This document shows, piece by piece, positions 1-5,464 of a stretch of 6,985 nucleotides of DNA. The notes beneath the pieces were generated by a model. It saw only the letters and a list, made by a program, of their open reading frames with translations. It was not told the origin of the DNA and did not search any database. Positions within the stretch are counted from its first letter, which is position 1. Each line of letters opens with the position of its first letter. The DNA is from Chloroflexota bacterium. Lineage in GTDB: Bacteria > Chloroflexota > Dehalococcoidia > Tepidiformales > Tepidiformaceae. The position numbers and the translations under genes are program-made. Location: assembly GCA_021823905.1 (NCBI GenBank), contig JAKALX010000190.1, positions 1 through 6,985 of the forward strand. The letters are read 5' to 3'.

Positions 1-1152
1 GAGGAGGAGGGTGAGCACGAGGATGATCGGCAAGAGAATGGCGCCGACGACGTTGGGCAGGAAGAGGAGGATGAGCAGGGGCACGCCGGGGACGAGCACG
101 GCGAGCGCCCCGAGCGCGATCAGGCCGCCGAACAGGGCGAAGAAGGTGGGCGCCTCTCGCACGGGCCGGCTCACGCTTCGCTCCCAGCCAAACGCCTCGC
201 AGACGGCGTAGGCCGTGGACAGCGGGAGGACCGCGCTCGCCATCAGCGAGGCGTTGAGGAGGCCGATCGCGAAGAGCTTCTCGGCGAAGTCGCCGGCGAG
301 GGGGCGAAGCGACTGCGCCACATCCGTGACGGTGTCAGCGGGGAGCTTGTTGACGTAGAGCGTCGCGGCCGTGGTGATGATGATGAAGAAGGCGATGAAG
401 GTTGTGATGAACGAGCCGATATAGGCGTCGGTCCTCGCGTGTTTCAGGTCGCGTTCGCCCAGGCCTTTGTCTACGACGGCGGACTGGAGGTAGAACTGGC
501 CCCAGGGAGTGATCGTCGTGCCAATCAGGCCGATGAGGACGGTGAGGTAGCCAATGTTCAGGTGGACGCTGGGGATGGCAGCGCCGCGCGCAACCTGGGC
601 CCAATCGGGCGAGGCCTTGAAGCCGGTGATGACGTAGGAGACAAAGACGAGAGAGACCGTCAGCAGGACCAGTTCGACCTTGCGATAGGTACCCCAGACG
701 ACCATCGAGAACACGACGATTGCGGCGATTGGGATCGTCAGGTAGCGCGAGATACCGAAGAGCTCGGAAGCGGCCGCGATGCCGGCGAACTCGGCGACAG
801 TTGTCGCGGCGTTGGCGACGAGGAGCGCAATCATCGCAACGAGGGTGATCTTCACGCCGAAGCGTTCGCGGATAAGGTCGGCGAGTCCTTTGCCAGTCAC
901 GGCGCCCATGCGAGCGACCATCTCCTGGCAGACGAGAAGGGCAACCATGGCGATGACCAACGCCCAGAGCAAGTCGTATCCGTACTGGGCGCCGGCGATC
1001 GAGTAACCTGCAATGCCGGTCGAGTCGTCGTCGGCGACGCCGGTGATGGCGCCAGGGCCGAGGATGGCGAAGAGCAGAGCGAGCCGGTGCCAGGCGCTCA
1101 CCTGCAGTGCGAACCGGGGGCGAACTGGCGGCTTCGCCTCCGCCTCGGTCAT
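1..1152 (-). CDS. NRAMP-family transporter with altered metal site (NRMT-like, probably Mg2+), C-terminus cut by window edge
   Basis: The frame is open from an ATG at 1152 to base 1, giving 384 residues in at least ten hydrophobic segments. NRAMP (SLC11) proteins are inner-membrane divalent-metal carriers of about 400-450 residues, so roughly the last 40-60 are missing. The fold signature is clear. TM1 is GPGAITGVADDDSTG (residues 32-46), followed by GAQYGY (54-59) and LLW; VTGKGLADLIRERFG (85-99) matches the conserved stretch after TM2. Aligned without gaps to canonical TM1, the metal-binding Asp is kept (D43) but DPGN reads DSTG. In TM6 the canonical MPH reads TPW (T215-W217). The usual Asn, Met and His are therefore Gly46, Thr215 and Trp217. 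The family's Met disfavours alkaline-earth ions, and NRAMP-related magnesium transporters lack it, so Mg2+ transport is a reasonable inference. The start lies one base after the stop of the upstream CBS gene, suggesting translational coupling. Family call certain; substrate uncertain. Confidence 0.9.
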   Translation of the reverse strand, partial: MTEAEAKPPVRPRFALQVSAWHRLALLFAILGPGAITGVADDDSTGIAGYSIAGAQYGYDLLWALVIAMVALLVCQEMVARMGAVTGKGLADLIRERFGVKITLVAMIALLVANAATTVAEFAGIAAASELFGISRYLTIPIAAIVVFSMVVWGTYRKVELVLLTVSLVFVSYVITGFKASPDWAQVARGAAIPSVHLNIGYLTVLIGLIGTTITPWGQFYLQSAVVDKGLGERDLKHARTDAYIGSFITTFIAFFIIITTAATLYVNKLPADTVTDVAQSLRPLAGDFAEKLFAIGLLNASLMASAVLPLSTAYAVCEAFGWERSVSRPVREAPTFFALFGGLIALGALAVLVPGVPLLILLFLPNVVGAILLPIILVLTLLL

Positions 1153-1153
1153 C

Positions 1154-2386
1154 TCAGGCGATCATCCTGCGGGTGCGGCGGTGCCATGACCGGGGCGTCA
1201 TCAGGTCGAGCACGTCGTTTACGGTGACGACGCCCTTTACGCGGTAGTCGCGGTCGACAACGGGAAGCGCGAGGAGGTTGTAGCGGACGAGCTTGCGGGC
1301 GACGGCGTCGTCGGGATCTTCGAGGCGAACGGATTCGACCTCCTGGCGCATGATTTCGGAGACGTGCGTTCCGGGGGCCGCGAACAGGAGGTCTCGGAGG
1401 GTAATGCTTCCCACGAGGCGGCCATCTGAATCGACGGCGAAGAGAGTGTGCAGATCATCCTGGAACTCGTCGAGCTCGCGAACGCGTTCAACGACCTGGG
1501 CGACGGTCTCGTCCTGGGGCACGACGACGCAGGTGTTCATCAGGCCGCCGGCGGTGTCCTCCGGGTAGGCGAGGAGGGACCGGACCTCGGCGGCGGCTTC
1601 GCGCTCCATGAGCGCCATGAGTTCTTCGGCGCGCCCCTCGCCAACGTCGCCGAGAACGTCGGCGGCTTCGTCGGGCTCCATCTCCTCGAGGACGTCGGCG
1701 GCCTCCTCGGGCTCCATGGCGGCGAGGACGGCGGCCTGGTGCTCGTCGGGCAGCTCGGCCATCGTGCGGGCGGCGGTCTCGTCGTCGAGCGCTTCGAGAA
1801 CGTCGGCGGCTTCGCCGGGAGACATCTGGCTGACGACCTCGGCGATGTCGGCCGGGCGCATGCGCTGCAGGCGGTCGTAGGGGACCTTGAGGCGGACCTC
1901 GTTGACGGCCGTGCCGATGTCGACCTGCTCCCAATCGATGAGGCGCTGGGCCTTGCGGTTGAAGACGCGCGCGGCTCGTTCGAGGCCGACGCGGCGGAAG
2001 AGGCCGTTGGTCGAATTGTCGACGCCGGCAACGCGGAGTTCGTCGTTGAGCGGCGTGAGGGCGACGTCGTTGACGCGAACGAGCTTGATGCCGGTAGTGT
2101 CGACGATCTGCTTGTCGAGAACGTCGCGGGCGAGCCAGACGAAATCGTCGGACGGTTCGGGGTAGCCGAGCGCGGAGAAACTACCGCGGAGGGCGGTCCC
2201 ACGGGGCGTGATGGAGGCCACTTCGTGCCAGGGGATGGAATGCAGGCGCCCCTCGTGCATGACAGCGACGGAGCGCACGGGCGGATAGGGCGAATCAGGC
2301 TGGATCAGCAGGTCGCGCAGGAACCCGACGCGCGTGCCGTTGGCGTCGAACACAGGGCGGCCCTGTACCTGGCTGAGGAACGACAT
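1154..2386 (-). CDS. PRC-barrel / MgtE_N / CBS-pair protein (free-standing Mg2+-sensor module)
   Basis: This 410-residue protein has no membrane segment and should be cytosolic. Residues about 1-70 form a PRC-barrel-like segment (GRPVFDANGTRVGFLRDLLI) and about 88-135 a second one (DVLDKQIVDTTGIKLVRVND). Residues about 170-270 are an MgtE N-terminal superhelix with three near-repeats of PxEAADVLExM (starting near 190, 226 and 238). YPEDTAGGLM (274-283) is the typical junction to the CBS pair, with CBS1 at about 285-340 and CBS2 at about 343-398. The tail is basic (RRTRR). In MgtE this same N-plus-CBS part binds Mg2+ and gates a membrane channel, but here there is no MgtE channel. The next gene, one base downstream, is an NRAMP-like transporter, so a role as its Mg2+-responsive gate or regulator is inferred. 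The ATG at 2386 is preceded by GGGAGG with an 8-nt spacer. Domain calls are strong; function is inferred. Confidence 0.9.
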   Translation of the reverse strand: MSFLSQVQGRPVFDANGTRVGFLRDLLIQPDSPYPPVRSVAVMHEGRLHSIPWHEVASITPRGTALRGSFSALGYPEPSDDFVWLARDVLDKQIVDTTGIKLVRVNDVALTPLNDELRVAGVDNSTNGLFRRVGLERAARVFNRKAQRLIDWEQVDIGTAVNEVRLKVPYDRLQRMRPADIAEVVSQMSPGEAADVLEALDDETAARTMAELPDEHQAAVLAAMEPEEAADVLEEMEPDEAADVLGDVGEGRAEELMALMEREAAAEVRSLLAYPEDTAGGLMNTCVVVPQDETVAQVVERVRELDEFQDDLHTLFAVDSDGRLVGSITLRDLLFAAPGTHVSEIMRQEVESVRLEDPDDAVARKLVRYNLLALPVVDRDYRVKGVVTVNDVLDLMTPRSWHRRTRRMIA

Positions 2387-2392
2387 GGATAT

Positions 2393-2421
2393 CGCCTCCC
2401 GGTTCAGATCGGCGGGAGGCA
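2393..2421 (-). promoter_or_regulatory. Hairpin that sequesters the Shine-Dalgarno of the PRC/MgtE_N/CBS gene
   Basis: On the minus-strand RNA, GCCTCCCG (2420-2413) pairs perfectly with CGGGAGGC (2401-2394), closed by a U.G wobble (2421/2393), around an 11-nt loop. The Shine-Dalgarno GGGAGG (2400-2395), 8 nt before the ATG, lies wholly inside the stem. Translation should be low when this hairpin forms. An upstream run GGGGGGC (2485-2479) could instead pair with the anti-SD arm GCCTCCC (seven pairs, one G.U) and free the site. The pairing is seen directly; regulation is inferred. Confidence 0.55.
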
Positions 2422-2426
2422 GTTCG

Positions 2427-2484
2427 CCACGGCCGGGCCGTGGCTAGCGGGCGCTAGTGGCGGCTCAGCGGGAGCGAAGCCCCC
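2427..2484 (-). promoter_or_regulatory. Three consecutive leader hairpins upstream of the SD hairpin
   Basis: Three stems follow one another in the non-coding leader. GGGGGC/GCTCCC (2484-2479 with 2475-2470) has one G.U pair and a 3-nt loop. CTAGC/GCTAG (2457-2453 with 2448-2444) has a 4-nt loop. CCACGGC/GCCGTGG (2443-2437 with 2433-2427) has a 3-nt loop. The last two abut exactly and could stack. No T-run follows any of them, so they are not classical intrinsic terminators. I do not recognise a known riboswitch class such as the M-box. High GC makes some chance pairing expected. Confidence 0.4.
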
Positions 2485-2564
2485 CAAGGAACCCAATGAC
2501 GGAACTGGATCCGCCTTGGTCACGTTCCATACAGTTCGAAATACCCTCGGTGGCAAAACGCCAC
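2484..2564 (-). promoter_or_regulatory. Upstream leader segment: hairpin plus mutually exclusive long-range pairings
   Basis: A perfect 5-bp stem GTGGC/GCCAC with loop GTTTT covers 2564-2550. Downstream, GAACTG (2537-2532) can pair with CAGTTC (2507-2502). GGAAC (2528-2524) can pair with GTTCC at 2505-2501 or at 2492-2488. CCAAGG (2519-2514) can pair with CCTTGG (2489-2484). Several of these exclude each other, which is what a bistable regulatory RNA would look like. The complementarities are exact as read; a switching role is speculation. Confidence 0.3.
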
Positions 2565-2587
2565 ACACCACGAGCTGGCTGGCGCCG

Positions 2588-2616
2588 ACGCTACGACGCG
2601 TTCGGGCCAGCGTCAA
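2588..2616 (-). promoter_or_regulatory. Candidate sigma70-type promoter for the sensor/NRAMP unit
   Basis: TTGACG (2616-2611) and TAGCGT (2593-2588) are separated by 17 nt on the minus strand. This would start transcription near 2581 and give a leader of about 195 nt before the ATG at 2386. A possible extended -10, TGGTATGCT (2633-2625), lies just upstream without a convincing -35. Readthrough from the tRNA-His gene is an alternative source of transcription. Confidence 0.4.
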
Positions 2617-2674
2617 CCAGTTTCAGCATACCACGCGGGATGCGGAAAGGCGTTTATTTCCCGTTAACGACTGA

Positions 2675-2721
2675 CCCCGGCGAGTGCTTCAGGGGAGCGA
2701 GCCGACGGCGCGGAGCCGGGG
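2675..2721 (-). repeat. 7-bp inverted repeat just downstream of tRNA-His
   Basis: CCCCGGC (2721-2715) and GCCGGGG (2681-2675) on the minus strand are perfectly complementary, with a 33-nt loop that begins soon after the tRNA CCA end. It could act in 3' processing or in termination, but there is no T-run after the second arm and the loop is long. The stretch from here to the candidate promoter at 2616 holds no gene that I can support, only a GTTAAC palindrome near 2664 and a weak GGAAA/TTTCC pairing. Confidence 0.25.
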
Positions 2722-2727
2722 AAACGA

Positions 2728-2804
2728 TGGGGCGAGCGGAGGGGTTCGAACCCTCGATCTTCTGGGCCACAACCAGACGCGTTAACCACTACGCTACGCC
2801 CGCC
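2728..2804 (-). tRNA. tRNA-His (anticodon GTG)
   Basis: A full cloverleaf folds on the minus strand. The acceptor GCGGGCG (2803-2797) pairs with CGCTCGC (2738-2732) with one G.U. The D stem is GCGT/ACGC with loop AGTGGTTA. The anticodon stem TCTGG/CCAGA encloses loop TTGTGGC, anticodon GTG at 2770-2768. The variable loop has 5 nt, and the T stem GAGGG/CCCTC encloses TTCGAAC. The histidine identity marks are present: an encoded G-1 at 2804 opposite discriminator C73 at 2731. The 3' CCA (2730-2728) is encoded in the gene. Confidence 0.97.
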
Positions 2805-2819
2805 ACGGGCAACAGAGGG

Positions 2820-2848
2820 ATCGTAGCAGGGCGGGGTCGTTGCGTCAT
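2820..2848 (-). promoter_or_regulatory. Candidate tRNA-His promoter
   Basis: ATGACG (2848-2843, resembling TTGACA) and TACGAT (2825-2820, resembling TATAAT) are separated by 17 nt. The -10 box ends about 15 nt before G-1 of the tRNA, which suits a short 5' leader removed by RNase P. The -35 box borders the small hairpin at 2847-2861. Confidence 0.45.
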
Positions 2849-2861
2849 GCCGGAGCGGCAT
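2847..2861 (-). other. Small perfect hairpin upstream of the tRNA promoter
   Basis: ATGCCG (2861-2856) and CGGCAT (2852-2847) form a 6-bp stem with a 3-nt loop on the minus strand, about 130 nt after the phoU stop. It could mark the 3' end of the pst-phoU transcript or be an operator-like palindrome, but there is no T-run. Chance occurrence in GC-rich DNA is possible. Confidence 0.25.
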
Positions 2862-2876
2862 CGCCAGGCTCAGTGA

Positions 2877-2904
2877 CGATTGCCGATTGGCGATTGCCGA
2901 TCGA
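2877..2904. repeat. Tandem heptamer array CGATTGS (4 units)
   Basis: On the plus strand four 7-bp units stand head to tail: CGATTGC, CGATTGG, CGATTGC and a degenerate CGATCGA. The first and third units are identical. The array lies in the spacer between phoU and tRNA-His and contains no plausible gene. It resembles the short tandem heptanucleotide arrays known between genes in some bacteria, for example cyanobacterial STRR sequences, but with a different unit. Confidence 0.75.
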
Positions 2905-2958
2905 GGCGCGCCCGGCATGTTGCTCGCGCTCGACGCATCGATCATCAGCGGCGGCCGA

Positions 2959-2990
2959 CCTTGCGCCTTACGCCTTGCACCTTGCGCCTT
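2959..2990. repeat. Tandem heptamer array CCTTGCR (4.6 units), one base after the phoU stop
   Basis: On the plus strand the units are CCTTGCG, CCTTACG, CCTTGCA, CCTTGCG and a partial CCTT. On the minus strand the array reads as AAGGCGC-type repeats starting one base past the phoU TGA (2994-2992). It differs from the nearby CGATTGS array in unit sequence but shares the 7-bp period. About 54 nt of unremarkable DNA, including a GGCGCGCC palindrome at 2905-2912, separate the two arrays. Confidence 0.8.
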
Positions 2991-2991
2991 C

Positions 2992-3657
2992 TCAGTACTT
3001 GGAGATGTTGATCTCTTCCATGCGGCCGGTGACCTGGTAGATGACGCGCTCGCAGATGTTGGTGCAGCGGTCGGCGATGCGTTCGAGGTTGTGGGCGGTC
3101 CAGAGCAGGTGGGTGTTGCGCTGAATGGTGGAAGGGTCGGCGATCATGCCCTTAATGCAGTCGTCGTAGACGCTGTCCTGGAGGCGGTCGACCTCGTCGT
3201 CGGCATCGCAGATCTGGCGGGCGGAGTCGACGTCGTGCTCGATGTAGGCCTTGAGGCTGTCGCGGAGCATGGCGACAGCGCGGTCGGCCATCGAGGGGAT
3301 ATACCCCAGCTTCCGCGGCAGTGGTTCGTCGGCGAGCATGACGTTGATCCGGGCGATGCCCTCGGCGTGGTCGGCGATGCGTTCGAGGTCGGTGATGATG
3401 TAGAGAATGCTGGCGAGGGCGCGAAGGTCGCTGGCCATCGGCTGTTGTGAAGCCACCACGAAGATGCAGCGGTCTTCGATTTCGAAGCGCTTCTTGTTGA
3501 CCTTGCGATCGTCCTCGATGATCCGCTTCGACCATTCGCGGTCGCCGCCGCGCAGCGCTTCGAGGGAGTCGAGGATGGCCTTCTCTGCCATGGAGCCGAG
3601 GACGAGGACTTCGTCCTGGAGCTGGCGGATCTCGGCGTTAAAGAGGTCCCTGGTCAT
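2992..3657 (-). CDS. phoU: Phosphate-transport regulator PhoU
   Basis: This 221-residue protein has the usual PhoU length and two-fold architecture of two three-helix bundles. Each half carries the acidic metal-binding signature: DLERIADHAEG at 90-100 and NLERIADRCTN at 190-200. PhoU is a peripheral cytoplasmic protein that links the PstSCAB importer to a PhoR-type sensor kinase and restrains phosphate uptake when phosphate is plentiful. No phoR or phoB is in this window, so the partner kinase is unknown. It is the last gene of the pst cluster, 14 nt after the pstB stop. The ATG at 3657 has an AGGAAAGG purine stretch with an 8-nt spacer, and the pstB TAG lies beside this site, which favours coupled translation. 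The heptamer repeat array begins one base after its stop codon. Confidence 0.96.
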   Translation of the reverse strand: MTRDLFNAEIRQLQDEVLVLGSMAEKAILDSLEALRGGDREWSKRIIEDDRKVNKKRFEIEDRCIFVVASQQPMASDLRALASILYIITDLERIADHAEGIARINVMLADEPLPRKLGYIPSMADRAVAMLRDSLKAYIEHDVDSARQICDADDEVDRLQDSVYDDCIKGMIADPSTIQRNTHLLWTAHNLERIADRCTNICERVIYQVTGRMEEINISKY

Positions 3658-3671
3658 GGCGAATGCCTTTC

Positions 3672-4568
3672 CTACCCGAAGCGCCCGGTGATGTAGTCCT
3701 CGGTCCGCTTGTCGTGGGGGTTAGTGAAGATGTCGGCCGTCGAACGATACTCCACGAGATGCCCCGCGCCATCCCCGGCCATGAGGAGGAAGGCAGTGTA
3801 ATCGGAGACGCGGGCTGCCTGCTGCATGTTGTGGGTGACGATGATGATGGTGTAGCGCTCGGCGAGCCCGCGCATGAGGTCTTCGATCTTGAGCGTGGCG
3901 ACGGGATCGAGCGCGGAACAGGGCTCGTCCATGAGGACGACCTCGGGCTCGACGGCGATTGTGCGAGCGATGCAGAGGCGTTGTTGCTGACCGCCCGAGA
4001 GGGCGATGCCCGGCTTCTTGAGGTCGCTCTTCACTTCGTCCCAGAGGGCGGCAAGCTTGAGCGCTTCCTCAACGCGGTCGCTGATTTCGGCGCGGTTGCG
4101 CACGCCCATGAAGCGCAGGCCAGCCGCGACGTTCTCGACGACTGACATCGTGGGGAAGGGGTTGGGCTTCTGGAAGACCATGCCGACGCGCTGGCGAACG
4201 CGGGCCGGATCGACGCCGGGAGCGTAGACGTCGGCGCCCTCGAGCAGGATGGTGCCCTCGACGCGCGCGTGGGGCGCGAACTCGTGCATGCGGTTGAAGC
4301 AACGGATGTAGGTGGACTTGCCGCAGCCGGAGGGTCCGATGAGGGCGGTGACGGCGTTCTTGGCGATCTCCATCGAGATCCCGGAGATGGCCTTCTTCGA
4401 GCCATACCAGGCCCCGACGTTGTGAGCGCTGAGGGCGATGGGCGTTCCCTCGGGCATTGGCCGCGGCGCCGCGTGGGCGAATTCGGCGGATGCTCCGCCG
4501 GTTTCGCGCAGCATGTCCGGCAGCGGCTCATCGGACGGGCGGACGGGGCTGAGGTTGAGATGGGTCAT
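3672..4568 (-). CDS. pstB: Phosphate ABC transporter ATP-binding protein PstB
   Basis: This 298-residue ATPase energises phosphate import through PstC-PstA at the inner face of the membrane. Visible motifs in order are Walker A GPSGCGKST (78-86), Q-loop VFQKPNPFPT (131-140), signature LSGGQQQR (190-197), Walker B VVLMDEP (210-216), D-loop SALDP (218-222) and H-loop His246 in VTHNMQQAARVSD. The end TEDYITGRFG is the typical PstB C-terminus. It is about 40 residues longer than common PstB (around 257) because of an N-terminal, Pro/Ala-rich, poorly conserved extension before TPIALSAHNV. The long start is supported by AGGAG 8 nt before the ATG at 4568; internal ATGs at codons 20 and 38 lack a comparable site. 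It begins 11 nt after pstA and is followed by phoU. Confidence 0.97.
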   Translation of the reverse strand: MTHLNLSPVRPSDEPLPDMLRETGGASAEFAHAAPRPMPEGTPIALSAHNVGAWYGSKKAISGISMEIAKNAVTALIGPSGCGKSTYIRCFNRMHEFAPHARVEGTILLEGADVYAPGVDPARVRQRVGMVFQKPNPFPTMSVVENVAAGLRFMGVRNRAEISDRVEEALKLAALWDEVKSDLKKPGIALSGGQQQRLCIARTIAVEPEVVLMDEPCSALDPVATLKIEDLMRGLAERYTIIIVTHNMQQAARVSDYTAFLLMAGDGAGHLVEYRSTADIFTNPHDKRTEDYITGRFG

Positions 4569-4576
4569 GGTGATCG

Positions 4577-4581
4577 CTCCT
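4577..4581 (-). promoter_or_regulatory. Ribosome-binding site fixing the long pstB start
   Basis: AGGAG on the minus strand, 8 nt before the ATG at 4568, overlaps the pstA stop codon TAG (4582-4580). It is the best site in the area and decides for the extended N-terminus of PstB over the internal ATGs. Confidence 0.75.
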
Positions 4582-5464
4582 ATTGCCGGACCGTGACGCG
4601 GGAGCCGAAGAGCGCCCGAACGGCCAGGCTGATGACGAGAATGATCCCGACAAGGACAAGGCTCATGGCCCAGGCCTGCTCGTGCCAGTAATCGTAGGGC
4701 CCGGTGGCATACACGTAGATGCGCCGGGGGAGGGAGTCCATCGGCTGGGTGATGTCGGTCGTGTAGAACTGGTTGCCGAGGGCGGTGAAGAGCAAGGGCG
4801 CGGCCTCGCCGGCGATGCGCGAAAGGCCGAGCATGACGCCGGTGATGATCCCCGGGAGGGCCGTCGGCATGACGATCCGGAGGACCGTCCGCCAGCGGGG
4901 CGCGCCGAGGGCATAGCTCGCCTCGCGCAGGGAGCGCGGCACGAGGAGGAGCATCTCCTCGGTGATTCGCGCGACGATGGGGACGAGCAGGATGGCCAGC
5001 GCGAGGCTCCCCGCGAAGGCCGAGAAGTGGCCCTGGTTGGCCACGACCAGACCGTAGATGAAGAGGCCGACGGTGATCGAGGGGATGCCCGCCATGACCT
5101 CGATGAGAAAGCGTACGAACGCGCCCATCCGGTTCTGGCCATATTCGGAGAGGAAGACGCCGCAGGCGATAGCGACCGGCACGCCGATCACGAGGGCCAT
5201 GCCAACGATGATGCCGCTGCCGACGATGGCGTTGCGGACGCCGCCGCCCGGCTTCCCGGGCCGGTTTGGATCCTGGGTGAAGAAGTCCCAGCTCAACCCG
5301 GGAATGCCGTTCCGAAGCAGGTAGAAGAGGATGAGAGCAAGGGGGATCACGGCCAGGACGACGGCGAGCGCCATCGCACCGGTCATCACGCGGTCGAACG
5401 CCTTTCGCCGGCGGTAGAGCCCCTCCGTGCGGCCGAGGAAGGTGGAGCGCTCCTGCCCGGTCAT
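4580..5464 (-). CDS. pstA: Phosphate ABC transporter permease PstA
   Basis: This 294-residue inner-membrane permease forms the phosphate channel with PstC. Six hydrophobic segments are visible: about 29-51, 78-106, 117-142, 149-167, 200-225 and 266-288. The cytoplasmic EAA loop that docks PstB reads EASYALGAPRWRTVLRIVMP (181-200), and the following IAGEAAPLLFTALG (217-230) is a PstA hallmark. A Gly/Pro-rich external loop (64-76) follows TM1. The reading frame stays open far upstream to 6241, but that part is antisense-free shadow of pstC with no family similarity. The ATG at 5464 overlaps the pstC TGA by 4 nt (ATGA), and the family-like sequence starts here. The local Shine-Dalgarno is weak (GGTGG about 7 nt away), so translation probably depends on coupling with pstC. 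Confidence 0.95.
   Translation of the reverse strand: MTGQERSTFLGRTEGLYRRRKAFDRVMTGAMALAVVLAVIPLALILFYLLRNGIPGLSWDFFTQDPNRPGKPGGGVRNAIVGSGIIVGMALVIGVPVAIACGVFLSEYGQNRMGAFVRFLIEVMAGIPSITVGLFIYGLVVANQGHFSAFAGSLALAILLVPIVARITEEMLLLVPRSLREASYALGAPRWRTVLRIVMPTALPGIITGVMLGLSRIAGEAAPLLFTALGNQFYTTDITQPMDSLPRRIYVYATGPYDYWHEQAWAMSLVLVGIILVISLAVRALFGSRVTVRQ

Noticed and set aside
2465..2530. Possible 21-codon leader peptide (ATG at 2530, TGA at 2465, minus strand) before the sensor gene
   Set aside because: Leader peptides control some Mg2+ transporter genes, but the closest purine-rich site is about 13 nt away and there is no proline or stalling motif. Kept only as a possibility.
2387..2581. M-box (ykoK) Mg2+ riboswitch in the leader
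   Set aside because: I looked for one because of the downstream gene, but the conserved M-box sequence blocks are not recognisable. The structured leader is reported without a class.
2404..2616. Minus-strand 70-codon frame in the leader of the sensor gene
   Set aside because: There is no family similarity or good ribosome-binding site, and it covers the candidate promoter and hairpins. It is better explained as non-coding leader.
439..2674. Long plus-strand open frames (439-1227 and 1448-2674) opposite the NRAMP and CBS genes
   Set aside because: They are antisense shadows of well-supported minus-strand genes in GC-rich DNA. Their translations are low-complexity Gly/Asp/Val-rich and match no family I know.
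2675..2721. Intrinsic terminator after tRNA-His
   Set aside because: The 7-bp inverted repeat has a 33-nt loop and no T-run, so it is listed only as a repeat with low confidence.
2664..2945. Minus-strand 93-codon frame across the tRNA (contains RGFEPLRSPHRF)
   Set aside because: This is the false peptide that arises from translating a tRNA T-arm. The cloverleaf of tRNA-His explains the sequence.
2876..2990. CRISPR array in the phoU/tRNA spacer
   Set aside because: The repeats are 7-bp units with no spacers between them, so they are simple tandem arrays.
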